Assembly (NCBI GenBank): GCA_016124635.1
Contig: WGNJ01000009.1
Location: 1-64,000 of the forward strand
Length of the DNA stretch: 64,000 nt
Origin: Alphaproteobacteria bacterium
Lineage (GTDB): Bacteria > Pseudomonadota > Alphaproteobacteria > Micropepsales > Micropepsaceae
Reading direction: 5' to 3'
Shown here piece after piece: positions 28,479 through 37,908 of this stretch; position 1 is the first letter of the stretch, and every line of letters starts with the position of its first letter. Both the position numbers and the translations under genes were made by a program. The notes under the pieces are model-generated. The model saw nothing but the letters and a program-made list of their open reading frames with translations, did not search any database and had not been told where the DNA came from.

Positions 28479-28517
28479 GGAAGTGCGCAAGCCCCGCCTT
28501 GAAAGCAAATCGAGAAC

Positions 28518-29090
28518 ATGAACCGGAACGCGCGCATTCTGTTCGCAAGCCTTATCGCCGCAATCGTCGTCGCGGGTTTAGCAGCAATCTACATACTTTG
28601 GGAACACGGGCCTGACGAGCAGGAAGAGACGCTTGCGGGCATGGAAAAGTTTACCGCCAGCGCGGACGAGGCTTTGGCGCCAGAGATCAAGTTCGAGGAT
28701 GGTGAACGCCACAAGCGCACGCTCGCCGATTTTCGGGGGGGCGTCGTGGTGGTGAATTTTTGGGCCACCTGGTGCACGCCTTGCGTTCGCGAGCTGCCGT
28801 CGCTCGATCGTCTGCAAGGGCGGCTCAAAGACAAAGGCGTCACCATCATCGCGCTCAGCCTCGACCGCGGCGGCGTCGATGCCGTGAAGCGCTTCTACGA
28901 TGAGAACGGCATCCGCAATCTCGGCGTCTATGTCGACACGACGATGGGCACGCAGCAGGCCTTCGACATCCCCGGTCTGCCGACGACGGTTTTGATCGAC
29001 GCCAAAGGCCGCGACCGTGGACGCCTCATCGGCCCCGCCGATTGGGGCGGCGAAGACGCCGCGGAGCTGATCCTGAGCGCAAGCAAATAG
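28518..29090 (+). CDS. tlpA: TlpA-family thiol:disulfide oxidoreductase
   Basis: A 190-residue periplasmic thioredoxin held by an N-terminal signal-anchor (residues 7-27). The active site is WCTPC in [13 protein letters not shown], and the cis-Pro lies in GLPTTV. In Bradyrhizobium, TlpA reduces the copper chaperone and oxidase subunit II thiols during cytochrome oxidase assembly; a CcmG-like role in cytochrome c maturation is the alternative. Position beside argH matches the arrangement I recall in Rhizobiales. Confidence 0.88.
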   Translation: MNRNARILFASLIAAIVVAGLAAIYILWEHGPDEQEETLAGMEKFTASADEALAPEIKFEDGERHKRTLADFRGGVVVVNFWATWCTPCVRELPSLDRLQGRLKDKGVTIIALSLDRGGVDAVKRFYDENGIRNLGVYVDTTMGTQQAFDIPGLPTTVLIDAKGRDRGRLIGPADWGGEDAAELILSASK

Positions 29091-29108
29091 CGCTCGAGCC
29101 TATTCGTG

Positions 29109-30251
29109 TCAGCCGCGCGCTTGGTCGAACGTGCGCCACATCTCGCTGCAATCGACGATTTGGCCTGAACCCATCGCTTTGTCGATGGCCATCACGGTGA
29201 GGCCCGCCTCGAGCGCTTGTGTTGCCGTCACCGGGAACGCGGCGCGCTTGGCGAGCGCCGCGATCAAGTCGCCGGCCATCGCGACGTCGGCGCCATTGTG
29301 ATCGATCGCGTTCAGCGGAAAGGTCGCGCGCACCGGCGCGCCCGGATCGGTCGCGTGCCGCCACATCAGTTTGTTGCGGTCGATATCGGCGATCAGCGTC
29401 CCCTCGGTCCCCGCGATGTACCAGCGCCGCTCGCGCAGGGCGCTGTGGCTCGATGCGTGAAAGGCGAGCTTGACGCCGTTTTCGTATTCGACGATCGCGG
29501 TCTGCGTGTCGGTCACGTCGGGATCGCTCGAAAACGGATCGTCTTGCGCCGCCCAGCCCCCGGGCCAAGCGCGATAGGCCGCCCTGTCGTGCCCGCGTGC
29601 GCGGTCCGCCCGAAACGAGCCGCGACCGCCGAAGCTCGCCACGCGTGCCGCCCGCGCGCCGGCGACCGCATCCAGGATGTCGAAGTCGTGGCACACCTTA
29701 TCGAGCAGGAACGAGCCGCCCCATTCGCTCTTGCGCCGCCAATTGCGCGCGAGATAGGCGCCGTGGTCGGGCGGCAGGTGCTCCGTTGCGTCGATCGACA
29801 CGATCTCGCCGAGCTCGCCACTGTCGACCGTGCGCAGGACTTCGCGCACGATCGGCGCTGAGCGCATTACCAGACCGACGAACAACGGCGTCGTCGTTTC
29901 GCGCAGCCGCGCCGCGAGCGCATAAGATTCCGCTTCCGTCCGCACGATCGGCTTCTCGACGAAGATCGGGCTCCGTCCGTCGTCGAGCGCCGCCGCAAGC
30001 TGCGCCGCGTGCAGATGGTTTGGCGAGCCGATGAGCAGCAGATCGTACGGCCCCGCGGCCAACAACTCGCGCTCATCCTCGAACCGGCGCCCGAGTGCGA
30101 TGCCGTTCTCGCCCAAGATGCTCGATCCCACCGGCGCCGGATCGACGTAGCCCGCAAGGGCGAAATGCGCACCGGTTTGTTTGACGGCGCGAAGAACGGC
30201 GGCGATGCGCTGGCCGAGACCGATCGCGGCGAAGCGCAAGGTTCGCGTCAT
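29109..30251 (-). CDS. Gfo/Idh/MocA-family oxidoreductase
   Basis: A 380-residue NAD(P)-dependent oxidoreductase. The N-terminal Rossmann domain starts at FAAIGLGQRIAAVL, and the conserved EKP motif is seen in FVEKPIV. The C-terminal alpha/beta domain carries the LLDKVCHDFDIL segment with the usual His-Asp pair. Substrates in this family are sugars, inositols or related polyols; this one is unassigned. The ATG overlaps the stop of the VOC gene by four bases (30248-30251), so the two are coupled; the longer upstream frame is a shadow. Confidence 0.87.
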   Translation of the reverse strand: MTRTLRFAAIGLGQRIAAVLRAVKQTGAHFALAGYVDPAPVGSSILGENGIALGRRFEDERELLAAGPYDLLLIGSPNHLHAAQLAAALDDGRSPIFVEKPIVRTEAESYALAARLRETTTPLFVGLVMRSAPIVREVLRTVDSGELGEIVSIDATEHLPPDHGAYLARNWRRKSEWGGSFLLDKVCHDFDILDAVAGARAARVASFGGRGSFRADRARGHDRAAYRAWPGGWAAQDDPFSSDPDVTDTQTAIVEYENGVKLAFHASSHSALRERRWYIAGTEGTLIADIDRNKLMWRHATDPGAPVRATFPLNAIDHNGADVAMAGDLIAALAKRAAFPVTATQALEAGLTVMAIDKAMGSGQIVDCSEMWRTFDQARG

Positions 30252-30607
30252 TTGATCTCGAATTTCGCGTGCGCGATCCGCATCAAGGTGCCGTTGGGAT
30301 CGACGAGCGCGAACTCGCGGATGCCCCACGGCTTGAGCTCGATCGGCAGCACGTTGCCCACACCTGCTCCCTTGAATGCGGCAAAGGTCCCTTCGAGATC
30401 GTCGACCATGATCTGGAACGTATGAGTCGAGGCCCGCGTGTCGACGTGTGCCGGAAAGAATTGCAGCATCGCACCGCCGCGCACCATGAAGAGAAACGAA
30501 TCCGGCGCCTCGTGTTCGTGCGCACAAATGAAGCCGAGCGCCTCGTAGAAGGCGCGCGTCTCGCGAACGTCGCGCATCGGCAACGTTGGAACAGAAACAT
30601 CAGCCAT
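30248..30607 (-). CDS. VOC-superfamily (glyoxalase/bleomycin-resistance-like) protein
   Basis: A 119-residue protein with two beta-alpha-beta-beta-beta modules. The first opens with VPTLPMRDVRETRAFYEALGF and the second ends in FALVDPNGTLMRI. The fold covers glyoxalases, dioxygenases and antibiotic-binding proteins, so the activity is open. The start was set at the ATG giving MADVSVP, which fits family length; in-frame ATGs at 30643 and 30637 would add 10-12 residues. It is coupled to the Gfo/Idh/MocA gene. Confidence 0.8.
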   Translation of the reverse strand: MADVSVPTLPMRDVRETRAFYEALGFICAHEHEAPDSFLFMVRGGAMLQFFPAHVDTRASTHTFQIMVDDLEGTFAAFKGAGVGNVLPIELKPWGIREFALVDPNGTLMRIAHAKFEIK

Positions 30608-30699
30608 GGCGGTGTTTATAGCAGCGTCCTGGTCCATCGTCATGGCCCGGCCAAGACGGATATTTTGGGAGCGGAAGGAACGCCCGCTCACCGCAGGGG

Positions 30700-31575
30700 T
30701 TAACGGGAGGTGCGCGAAACGAGTCGCCAGGTCGTTGTCTGCGTCGAGCGCTCGTGCTCGTGCGCACCATCTCGGCTTGTGATGTCGATCTCGGAGACAG
30801 ACGTTCGCCGCGTCGCTCGACCGTCCGCGTCGGTCTCGAACGTGACGACGAGCGTACCGGAGATACGTTCGCCAGCACGCGCAGCGAGCGCATCGTCAAG
30901 CGCCAGTGGTTCCCGGTGCATCATCTCGGCGATGGCGACATCGCTAGCGGCGCGCCGTTGGCGAACCGCCTCGGGGTCGATCTCCATCTCGGCGACGAGC
31001 GTCGTACGATTTAACCTTCGGGCTACGGCGCGCAGATGCGTTGGCCCGCGCGCCCCTCGTTCAATGTACATGGCACCGTCGCGCAAATCACCGGGCCTCA
31101 CATAAGGCTCAAGTACTTTCAGGACTGATTGCGGGTCGCAGTCGACGTACTGTGCCGTCCAGCCAAACACCCAGTGACCGCAGAGATTTTGCGCTCGATC
31201 ACCTAACCAGGACTTGAGGCGCGCCTCGGCGTCCGCACCGTTGAGCAATGTCAGCGTTCCGCTGGGCGACAAGAGGACGCGCGTTGGGAATTCCCACGCT
31301 TGCCTCCGCTCCTGCACAGAGACACGGGCTGGAAGATCGAACTCCAGCTCGATCCCGCTATCGCGCAACGCGATCACCCGTTCGACAAGCACCCAAACGT
31401 CGTGCGAGGAGCCCGACGAATGGTCGTTCTTCGTCGTTGCCCCTTCGCGCTCCAATCGGATGTCATAGACATCTCCAGGCAGGTCGCCGACTTGTGATGC
31501 CGCGGCCTGGGCAGCGATCGACTGCGGTAACAGTCCGAGGACCAGCGGCAAGAAACACGACAGAAGACGCAGCAT
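30700..31575 (-). CDS. Secreted protein of unknown function
   Basis: A 291-residue protein with a clear Sec signal peptide (hydrophobic residues 3-17, cleavage likely after SIAAQA). The mature part is beta-rich and hydrophilic with two lone Cys residues near positions 132 and 145 that could form a disulfide. No domain was recognised. It has its own upstream region, with hbd's terminator about 155 bp beyond, and stands alone between the VOC gene and that terminator. Confidence 0.7.
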   Translation of the reverse strand: MLRLLSCFLPLVLGLLPQSIAAQAAASQVGDLPGDVYDIRLEREGATTKNDHSSGSSHDVWVLVERVIALRDSGIELEFDLPARVSVQERRQAWEFPTRVLLSPSGTLTLLNGADAEARLKSWLGDRAQNLCGHWVFGWTAQYVDCDPQSVLKVLEPYVRPGDLRDGAMYIERGARGPTHLRAVARRLNRTTLVAEMEIDPEAVRQRRAASDVAIAEMMHREPLALDDALAARAGERISGTLVVTFETDADGRATRRTSVSEIDITSRDGAHEHERSTQTTTWRLVSRTSR

Positions 31576-31730
31576 CTTCTCCTCTTTGCGAAATCACCCG
31601 CCAGCTGTCACGCGCTCAGGAGCAATCTGCCGTGATCGCTCTGCCTGATCAAATACCGTTCAGGTTGGGGGCGCCCTCATCCGTGTGGCCGCTTTGCGCC
31701 GACCCGCCCTCTCCCCACCGGGAAAAGGGT

Positions 31731-31770
31731 AAAAAACAAAAGAAAACGCGCCCGGATTTCTCCGGGCGCG
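31731..31770 (-). terminator. Rho-independent terminator of the hbd transcript
   Basis: A perfect 10-bp stem (CGCGCCCGGA/TCCGGGCGCG, 31747-31756 and 31761-31770) with a 4-base loop. On the minus strand it is followed by a T-rich run (TTTTCTTTTGTTTTTT, 31746-31731). It lies 30 bp after the hbd stop and is the clearest intrinsic terminator in the window. Confidence 0.88.
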
Positions 31771-31800
31771 CCGTAAATCTCAGAAGCTGAATGAAAGGCC

Positions 31801-32676
31801 TTACCGCGTCGGCACCGGCTTCTCGCCGCGATAGTCGTAGAAGCCGCGGTTGGTCTTTTGGCCAAGCCAGCCGGCTTCGACGTATTTCACCAAGAGCGGG
31901 CAGGGGCGGTATTTGGAATCGGCCAGGCCCTCATAGAGCACCTGCATCACCGACAGACATGTGTCGAGGCCGATGAAATCGGCGAGCTGCAGCGGGCCCA
32001 TGGGATGATTGGCGCCGAGCCGCATGGCCGTATCGATCGCCTCGACCGTGCCGACGCCCTCATAGAGCGTGTAGACCGCCTCGTTGATCATCGGCAGCAA
32101 GATGCGGTTGACGATGAAGGCCGGGAAGTCTTCGGAATTCGCCGGCGTCTTGCCGAGTTTCTTGACGATGCCGAGCACCGTCTGGAACGTCTCGTCTTCG
32201 GTGGCGATGCCGCGGATCAGCTCGACGAGCTGCATCACCGGCACGGGGTTCATGAAGTGCAGGCCGATGAAGCGCTCGGGGCGGTCGGTCGAAGCCGCCA
32301 GCCGCGTGATCGAGATCGACGATGTGTTCGTCGCGATCATCGCGTTCTTGCCGATCTTGGGGCACAGATCGTGAAAGATCTTGCGCTTGACCTGCTCGTC
32401 TTCCGTCGCCGCCTCGATCGCCAAATCGACCTCGTTGAACGCCTCGAGCGAGTTGACCGGACGGATGTGGTTCATCGTCCTGTCCTTGTCGGCATCGGAA
32501 ATCTTGCCGCGGGCCACCTGCCGGGACAGGTTGCCGGAGATCACCTCGAGCCCGTGCTCTAGCTTGTCGCGCTCGATGTCGTTGATAAGGACGTCATAGC
32601 CGGCTAGCGCGCAGACATGGGCAATGCCGCTGCCCATCTGGCCGGCACCGATAACGCCGATACGTTGTACGTTCAT
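31801..32676 (-). CDS. hbd: 3-hydroxybutyryl-CoA dehydrogenase
   Basis: A 291-residue NAD(P)-dependent dehydrogenase that interconverts acetoacetyl-CoA and 3-hydroxybutyryl-CoA. The dinucleotide motif GVIGAGQMGSGIAHV is at the N-terminus, the catalytic His-Glu region reads GLHFMNPVPVMQLVEL, and the C-terminal domain contains GANHPMGPLQLADFIGLD. It sits downstream of etfB-etfA on the same strand with a 78-bp gap, a common Rhizobiales order. It would serve butyrate/PHB metabolism and feed crotonyl-CoA to the Ccr at 41746. Confidence 0.93.
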   Translation of the reverse strand: MNVQRIGVIGAGQMGSGIAHVCALAGYDVLINDIERDKLEHGLEVISGNLSRQVARGKISDADKDRTMNHIRPVNSLEAFNEVDLAIEAATEDEQVKRKIFHDLCPKIGKNAMIATNTSSISITRLAASTDRPERFIGLHFMNPVPVMQLVELIRGIATEDETFQTVLGIVKKLGKTPANSEDFPAFIVNRILLPMINEAVYTLYEGVGTVEAIDTAMRLGANHPMGPLQLADFIGLDTCLSVMQVLYEGLADSKYRPCPLLVKYVEAGWLGQKTNRGFYDYRGEKPVPTR

Positions 32677-32754
32677 GGTTCGCTGTCGTTTCTGCTGGGA
32701 ACCGTCGCCGGTCCGAATCCTCGAAAAGGTTGATGCGAAATCCTTCCCGCTTCC

Positions 32755-33702
32755 TTACCCGTAGCCCTGCTTCTTCAATTCTTCGTCGAGTTCGGGGATT
32801 GCCTTGAAGAGATCGGCAACCAAACCGTAGTCGGCGACTTGGAAGATCGGGGCTTCCTCGTCTTTGTTGATGGCGACGATGACCTTTGAATCCTTCATGC
32901 CGGCGAGATGCTGGATCGCGCCGGAGATGCCGACGGCGATATAGAGCTCCGGCGCCACAACCTTACCTGTCTGTCCGACCTGGTATTCGTTAGGCACGAA
33001 ACCCGCGTCGACCGCCGCGCGCGACGCACCGACGGCCGCTTTGAGCCTGTCGGCGATCTTGTCGAGCAAGTGGAAGTTCTCGCCCGACTGCATGCCGCGT
33101 CCGCCCGAGATCACGATCTTGGCGGAGGCGAGCTCCGGACGTTCCGACTTCGACAGCTCTTCCTTCACGAACTCCGAGATACCGGGATTCTTGGCCGCGC
33201 CGATCGTTTCGACCGAGGCCGAGCCTGTCATCTCGGCGGCCTTGAAAGCGGTCGTGCGCACCGTGATGACCTTCTTCGCCCCGCCTGGTGCCTGAACTTG
33301 CATCATCGCGTTGCCCGCATAGATCGGCCGGGTGAACGTGTCCGGCCCGTCGACCGACACGATCTCGGAGATTTGCGGTACGTCGAGCGTGGCGGCGACG
33401 CGCGGCATGTAGTTCTTGCCGCTTGCGCTCGCCGAGGTGACGATCGCGTCGTACTTGCCTGCAAGTTCGAGGATCAGCGCCGCCATCGGCTCGGCGAGCT
33501 GATTGGCGTACTGCGCGTCGTCCGCAAGCAGCACCTTCCCGATGCCGGCAATCTTCGCGGCGGCATCTGCAACGGCTTTCGCGCCGGAGCCTGCGACCAG
33601 AATGTCGACCGGCGATCCGATCTTCAGCGCGGCCGTCGCGGCCTTCGCGGTGGCTTCCTTGAGCGTCTTGTTGTCGTGCTCGGCGACGAGGAGAACGGAC
33701 AT
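32755..33702 (-). CDS. etfA: Electron transfer flavoprotein, alpha subunit
   Basis: A 315-residue FAD-binding subunit of ETF. The C-terminal FAD domain contains [39 protein letters not shown] in successive segments, and [16 protein letters not shown] takes electrons from acyl-CoA dehydrogenases, here plausibly including the Mcd at 38953, and passes them to ETF-quinone oxidoreductase. Its ATG shares one base with the etfB stop (TGATG at 33700-33704). Confidence 0.95.
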   Translation of the reverse strand: MSVLLVAEHDNKTLKEATAKAATAALKIGSPVDILVAGSGAKAVADAAAKIAGIGKVLLADDAQYANQLAEPMAALILELAGKYDAIVTSASASGKNYMPRVAATLDVPQISEIVSVDGPDTFTRPIYAGNAMMQVQAPGGAKKVITVRTTAFKAAEMTGSASVETIGAAKNPGISEFVKEELSKSERPELASAKIVISGGRGMQSGENFHLLDKIADRLKAAVGASRAAVDAGFVPNEYQVGQTGKVVAPELYIAVGISGAIQHLAGMKDSKVIVAINKDEEAPIFQVADYGLVADLFKAIPELDEELKKQGYG

Positions 33703-34451
33703 CAGATCACCCCCGCTTCGTTCTTCAGTTTGTCGACGAGCTCTTGCACCGTCTTCACCTTCACGCCGGCTTTACGTTTCGGCGGCTCGGTGACCTTCAA
33801 CACTTTCAGCCGCGGCGCCGCGTCGACGCCGTAGTCGCCGGGCTCCTTCTGATCGATCGGCTTCTTCTTCGCCTTCATGATGTTGGGGAGCGAAGCGTAG
33901 CGCGGCTCGTTGAGACGCAGGTCCGTCGTCACGATCGCGGGCAGGTTCAGCTTCACGGTCTGCAGACCGCCGTCGACCTCGCGCGTCACTTCGGCTTTGC
34001 CGCCTTCGAGCACCACTTTCGAGGCGAAGGTGCCTTGCGGCCAGCCGAGCAGCGCGGCCAGCATCTGGCCGGTCTGATTGCTGTCGTCGTCGATTGCTTG
34101 CTTGCCCAGGATCACCAGCTGCGGGCTCTCGGCCTTGGCGATCGCCGCCAAGATCTTCGCCACCGCCAGCGGCTCGACGTCATGCGCGGCCTTGACCAGG
34201 ATACCGCGATCGGCGCCCATCGCGAGCGCCGTACGGATCGTCTCCTGGCACTCCTGCGGACCAATAGAAATGGCGACGATTTCAGTCGCCGCCCCTTTTT
34301 CCTTCAGCCGAACCGCTTCTTCGACGGCGATTTCGTCGAACGGGTTCATGGACATTTTGACGTTGGCGAGATCGATGCCGGTTTGATCCGCTTTGACGCG
34401 GATTTTGACGTTGTAGTCGACCACGCGCTTGATAGGGACAAGCACCTTCAT
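33702..34451 (-). CDS. etfB: Electron transfer flavoprotein, beta subunit
   Basis: A 249-residue AMP-binding subunit of ETF. It begins [16 protein letters not shown] and carries the signature segment [31 protein letters not shown]. The [19 protein letters not shown] block is also typical. It is the first gene of the etfB-etfA(-hbd) run and has a good sigma-70 type promoter about 80 bp upstream. Confidence 0.95.
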   Translation of the reverse strand: MKVLVPIKRVVDYNVKIRVKADQTGIDLANVKMSMNPFDEIAVEEAVRLKEKGAATEIVAISIGPQECQETIRTALAMGADRGILVKAAHDVEPLAVAKILAAIAKAESPQLVILGKQAIDDDSNQTGQMLAALLGWPQGTFASKVVLEGGKAEVTREVDGGLQTVKLNLPAIVTTDLRLNEPRYASLPNIMKAKKKPIDQKEPGDYGVDAAPRLKVLKVTEPPKRKAGVKVKTVQELVDKLKNEAGVI

Positions 34452-34533
34452 CAGGCTAGATTCTCCGCTGGCGCCCTTGAACTGGAAGCCGAAGGCTCGC
34501 GATCAGGGCGGACCCCGTTATTGTGCGGTGCAA

Positions 34534-34562
34534 AAAATACGAGCACCCCACCGGCCTGTCAA
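34534..34562 (-). promoter_or_regulatory. Sigma-70-type promoter for etfBA
   Basis: On the minus strand, TTGACA (34562-34557) and TATTTT (34539-34534) are separated by exactly 17 bases. This is a consensus -35 and a 4/6 -10 box. Transcription would begin near 34527, about 75 bases before the etfB ATG. The rest of the 273-bp gap between etfB and the rhomboid gene shows no other feature. Confidence 0.65.
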
Positions 34563-34724
34563 CGAACAGTCATTGTCCAATCTGTTCAAAGCGTTAGAAA
34601 TCTGCCGGTTCGCGCTATTCCTGGCGCTGCCGACAGCGACGGCACTGCAGCACAAACGACGAGCAGTGTTAATGCGCGGGCACGCTCAAGCCGCGCATCT
34701 GCATTTCGTAACGGCAGAAGATGC

Positions 34725-35420
34725 TCAGTTTGGACGCCCTGCCGCAAAGAGCGGCTGACCGCGCCGCTTGAAGATCGGGATCAGCACGATGCCTGCGGCA
34801 AACCCGCCGATATGCGCCCACAATGCCGTCGATCCGTCGGAGCCGAAGAACAGAAACAGGAACTGCACCACGATCCAGGACAAGATCACGAACCATGCCG
34901 CGAGGCGTAGCGGAATGCGTGCGAACGCCAGGACCCACACCTTCACGCGCGGATAGAGCATCAGATAGGCGGCGATGACGCCGGCCGTCGCGCCCGACGC
35001 ACCGATCAACGGGGCTTCCGATCCGATATTGGCGAGGCTGTGCGCAAGCCCGGCTGCGATGCCGCACAGAAGATAGAAAACGAGGAACCGGATCGAGCCC
35101 ATCGCGTCTTCGACGTTGTCGCCGAAGACCCACAAGAACATCATGTTGCCGGCGAGATGCCAGAAGCTGCCGTGCAGAAACATGTAGGTGACGAGCGTGA
35201 ACTCAGGGCGCGTCAGCACGAGATCCGGCGGGAGCTTCGCTTCGCCGAACAAGCTCGCCGGAATGACGCCCGCGCCGTAGTCGATCGCCGTTTGCGCGTC
35301 GCCTCCGATCGTTTGTTGCCAGATGAAGACCGCGACATTGACCGCGATCAACGACCAGGTCGTTGCCTGAAACGGAATGAATTTCAGGTGATTGTTGTCG
35401 TAGAGCGGAACGAACACCAT
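34725..35420 (-). CDS. Rhomboid-family intramembrane serine protease
   Basis: A 231-residue membrane protein with six or seven TM helices. The family marker HGSFWHLAGNMMFLWVFGDNVED is present in the second helix region (His and Asn), the nucleophile Ser lies in GASGATAGV, and the catalytic His in LWAHIGGFAAG. It would cleave single-pass membrane proteins within the bilayer; substrates are unknown. The start was set at MVFVPLYDN, where the ATG lies two bases after the stop of the upstream secreted protein gene. Confidence 0.9.
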   Translation of the reverse strand: MVFVPLYDNNHLKFIPFQATTWSLIAVNVAVFIWQQTIGGDAQTAIDYGAGVIPASLFGEAKLPPDLVLTRPEFTLVTYMFLHGSFWHLAGNMMFLWVFGDNVEDAMGSIRFLVFYLLCGIAAGLAHSLANIGSEAPLIGASGATAGVIAAYLMLYPRVKVWVLAFARIPLRLAAWFVILSWIVVQFLFLFFGSDGSTALWAHIGGFAAGIVLIPIFKRRGQPLFAAGRPN

Positions 35421-35422
35421 TT

Positions 35423-35923
35423 TCAGAACACCTTGAAGGTCGACCGCACGTCGTCGAGTACGCGCAGCCAATTGTCGACGTTGCGCTTCATGTTGCTCCG
35501 CGTGACGCCGTCCTTGATGTTCATCGGATAGTCGAACACGACCGACTTCCCGTCGCGCGACAACGCCGCGCGGCCGAACACGAACTTGAGATTATACGCG
35601 TTGATGTCGTCCTGCTTGATGCTGCTTTTGTCGTTTTGCCACTGCGCCTGGAATTGGATCAGATTGCAGTGCTGCTCGCTCTGCCCGCTGCCTTGGCATT
35701 CGTACATGTTGACGTAGAACCGAACGCCCTTCGAGGTGCGTGCTTGCAGCCAAGGGTCGGAATCTTTCTCCGTGGTGTCCTTGACCGTCATGCCGAAGCC
35801 GCTGAGCAGCACCAACAGATCGCGGCGTGAGATTCCGTCCGAATAGACCACGTCCGCCGAGACAGGCAGTGTGGAAGTCGTCAGTGCCACGAGGGCCAGC
35901 GCAGCAATTGCGATCGTCCGCAT
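35423..35923 (-). CDS. Secreted YbjN-domain-like protein
   Basis: A 166-residue exported protein with a signal peptide (residues 1-22, cleavage after PVSA). The mature part resembles the YbjN/TY-Chap fold: LLVLLSGFGMTVK, then a strand with FYVNMYEC, then IQFQAQW and a DYPMNIKDGV segment. A disulfide between the two Cys residues is possible. The ATG at 35923 has a GGAGA site eight bases upstream and is preferred over an upstream in-frame codon. It is probably cotranscribed with the rhomboid gene. Confidence 0.75.
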   Translation of the reverse strand: MRTIAIAALALVALTTSTLPVSADVVYSDGISRRDLLVLLSGFGMTVKDTTEKDSDPWLQARTSKGVRFYVNMYECQGSGQSEQHCNLIQFQAQWQNDKSSIKQDDINAYNLKFVFGRAALSRDGKSVVFDYPMNIKDGVTRSNMKRNVDNWLRVLDDVRSTFKVF

Positions 35924-36037
35924 TGAGCGTCTCCGAATTATGTTCACTTCCTCCGCGTGTTCGCGCGAGGTTCGAGCCGACAGTGAATCACCCGCGATTG
36001 TATCAGCGATTGTGGCGCGACCGAGGGCGGTCGTCGC

Positions 36038-36604
36038 TCAGCGATTCTCGCCCGGTACCCACAACACATCGCCGCCGCGGCCAAGATTGGCCAAGCGCGC
36101 CGCCACGAACAGGAAGTCCGACAGCCGATTGGCGTATTTGAGCGCCGCTTCGCCGACCGGCTCCGCCTCCGCCAATTCGACCATCAGCCGTTCGGCGCGC
36201 CGGCATACGGTTCGCGCCACGTGCAGCTGCGCCGCGGCCGGCGTCCCGCCCGGCAGCACGAACGAGCGCAACGGCTGCAGTTTCTCGTTCATCGTATCGA
36301 TCTCGCGCTCGAGCCGGTCGACCTGCGCTTGGCTGACGCGTAGCGCCTTCGCCGACCTCTCGCTCTCGTCGGCCGGCACACACAGATCGGCGCCGAGATC
36401 GAAGAGGTCGTTCTGAACGCGCGCCAGCGCCGCGTCGAGCTCACCCTCGGCCGAGAGCCGCGCCACGCCGATCGCCGCGTTCGTTTCGTCGACGGTGCCG
36501 TAGGCCTCGATCCTCAGCGAATATTTCGCCACCCGCTCGCCCGAGCCGAGCGCGGTTTGGCCCTTGTCGCCGGTGCGGGTGTAGATGCGATTCAAAACGA
36601 CCAT
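36038..36604 (-). CDS. Cob(I)yrinic acid a,c-diamide adenosyltransferase, PduO type
   Basis: A 188-residue trimeric ATP:corrinoid adenosyltransferase. It starts MVVLNRIYTRTGDKGQTAL, with the ATP-binding TRTGD loop, and has IEAYGTVDETNAAIG and the C-terminal NRLSDFLFVAAR segment characteristic of PduO. It makes adenosylcobalamin, the cofactor needed by NrdJ (10609) and Ecm (56828) in this window. The twin-TM protein gene lies nine bases upstream on the same strand. Confidence 0.92.
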   Translation of the reverse strand: MVVLNRIYTRTGDKGQTALGSGERVAKYSLRIEAYGTVDETNAAIGVARLSAEGELDAALARVQNDLFDLGADLCVPADESERSAKALRVSQAQVDRLEREIDTMNEKLQPLRSFVLPGGTPAAAQLHVARTVCRRAERLMVELAEAEPVGEAALKYANRLSDFLFVAARLANLGRGGDVLWVPGENR

Positions 36605-36613
36605 GAGGCAACC

Positions 36614-36823
36614 TCAAGGCGTGCTTGTCGAATGGCTCGTGAACGCGATCACCACCATGATGATCAGGATCGCGATCGCTTGCAGCAACACGCGCAGCCG
36701 CATCAGCTTGTTCGAATGCGTACGCGCGAAGTCGCCGCCGCGATAGAGGCTGTAGAGGCCGATCATCAGCACGATGGCGACGGCGCCCGTTGCGATCCCG
36801 ACCAGAATCTTGCCTGTGAGCAT
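36614..36823 (-). CDS. Twin transmembrane HIG1-like protein
   Basis: A 69-residue protein with two TM helices (about 5-25 and 44-63) and a conserved loop containing SNKLMRLRVLLQ. That layout matches the bacterial HIG_1_N (hypoxia-induced gene 1) proteins, which associate with respiratory complexes in mitochondria. In Rhizobiales such a gene is often just upstream of the PduO adenosyltransferase, as here (9-bp gap). Confidence 0.8.
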   Translation of the reverse strand: MLTGKILVGIATGAVAIVLMIGLYSLYRGGDFARTHSNKLMRLRVLLQAIAILIIMVVIAFTSHSTSTP

Positions 36824-36875
36824 GGCGTTCCCTTAGCGCCTCGTGCCTGCTCGCGCAATCGGCGTAACGTCGTAG

Positions 36876-37709
36876 CTAACGTTCGGTCGCATCTGGCGCC
36901 GCCGGCTCCGGTGCTGGAAACAGCGCGCTCGTCTTGCCTGCGACGTAGTAGGAGAGGAGCCCGATCCATTCCTTCGTCGCCGTGTCGGTAAGCCGCAAGC
37001 CTTGGCTGATGAAGGCGAACGGCTTGTCGAGCGATGCAGAGCCCGCGGTGCGGAAGTCGACCGGATACGCTTCGACTGGAAATCCGGCGGCCCGGAACGC
37101 ACCGATCGCGCGCGGCATGTGAAAGGCTGACGTCACGAGCAGCCAGCGCTCGCCCGGCTTGGGCTCCGCCACGTCCTTCGCATAGCGCGCGTTCTGCGAC
37201 GTGTTGAGCGCGCGCCGCTCGTACGTCACGCGCGACGGCGCGAGCCCGAGTTCGCCGATCGTGCGCTCGAGCAGATTGGCCTCCGGCTCCTCGTGAAAGA
37301 AGCCGCTGCCGCCGCCCGAATAGACGATGCGCGCATTCGGATAGCGCCGCGCCAGATCGCCGAGCGCCACGATCCGTTCGCCCGCCTCGTTCATCGCCAT
37401 TTGCCGGTGCAGGAGCGTCGGCTCCGTATCGAACGTGCCGCCAATGACGACGATGCCGTCGACCGTGCGTCCGTCGTCGACGAACGCCGGAAACCGTTCC
37501 TCGAGCGGCAGGATGATCCAATAGGCGAGCGGCGAGAGGCCGGCGATCAGCAGCGCAGCGACCGCTCCTGTCGTCATCCACCAGCCGACGGGCGCAAGCC
37601 GCGTGCGCATCACCACGAGCCCCGCGATCGCCAGCACGATGAGCGCGTTTGACGGCGTCAGAAAGAACCAAACGATCTTCGATACGAAATAGAACATGGG
37701 CGACCGCAT
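36876..37709 (-). CDS. YdcF/ElyC family protein (DUF218), second copy
   Basis: A 277-residue inner-membrane protein with two N-terminal TM helices (about 10-30 and 42-62) and a DUF218 domain. Visible signs are VDGIVVIGGTFDTE, ARIVYSGGGSGFF, and LVTSAFHMPRAIGAFRA. The two-TM layout is closer to ElyC than to the SanA-like paralogue at 13898. ElyC affects peptidoglycan/undecaprenyl-phosphate balance in Escherichia coli; a similar role is inferred only. The upstream side is occupied by a palindromic repeat element. Confidence 0.85.
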   Translation of the reverse strand: MRSPMFYFVSKIVWFFLTPSNALIVLAIAGLVVMRTRLAPVGWWMTTGAVAALLIAGLSPLAYWIILPLEERFPAFVDDGRTVDGIVVIGGTFDTEPTLLHRQMAMNEAGERIVALGDLARRYPNARIVYSGGGSGFFHEEPEANLLERTIGELGLAPSRVTYERRALNTSQNARYAKDVAEPKPGERWLLVTSAFHMPRAIGAFRAAGFPVEAYPVDFRTAGSASLDKPFAFISQGLRLTDTATKEWIGLLSYYVAGKTSALFPAPEPAAPDATER

Positions 37710-37714
37710 CAAAC

Positions 37715-37882
37715 TGTCATCCCGGAGCTAGGCGAGCCCAATCGCGCAACGCGATTGGTGCGCGAGCTTTGCGTCCGGGACCCAAGGATCGAATGGCTGA
37801 GCGCCAAGGGCGCCTGGGTCCCGGCTCTAAGCGTCGCACTCCGATTGCTTCGCAATCGGGCTCCACTAAGGCCGGGATGACA
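37715..37882. repeat. Palindromic intergenic element with TGTCATCCCGG ends
   Basis: A 168-bp element bounded by inverted ends TGTCATCCCGG (37715-37725) and CCGGGATGACA (37872-37882). Inside are CAATCGCG-CAA-CGCGATTG (37739-37757), CCGATTGC-TTC-GCAATCGG (37841-37859) and a long GGGACCC/GGGTCCC pairing. It fills the gap between a DUF218 gene and a signal-peptide protein and has no coding potential. It looks like a non-autonomous palindromic repeat of the kind scattered in Rhizobiales genomes. Confidence 0.75.
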
Positions 37883-37908
37883 AGATGAAGCGCGTCACAA
37901 GAGCGTCG

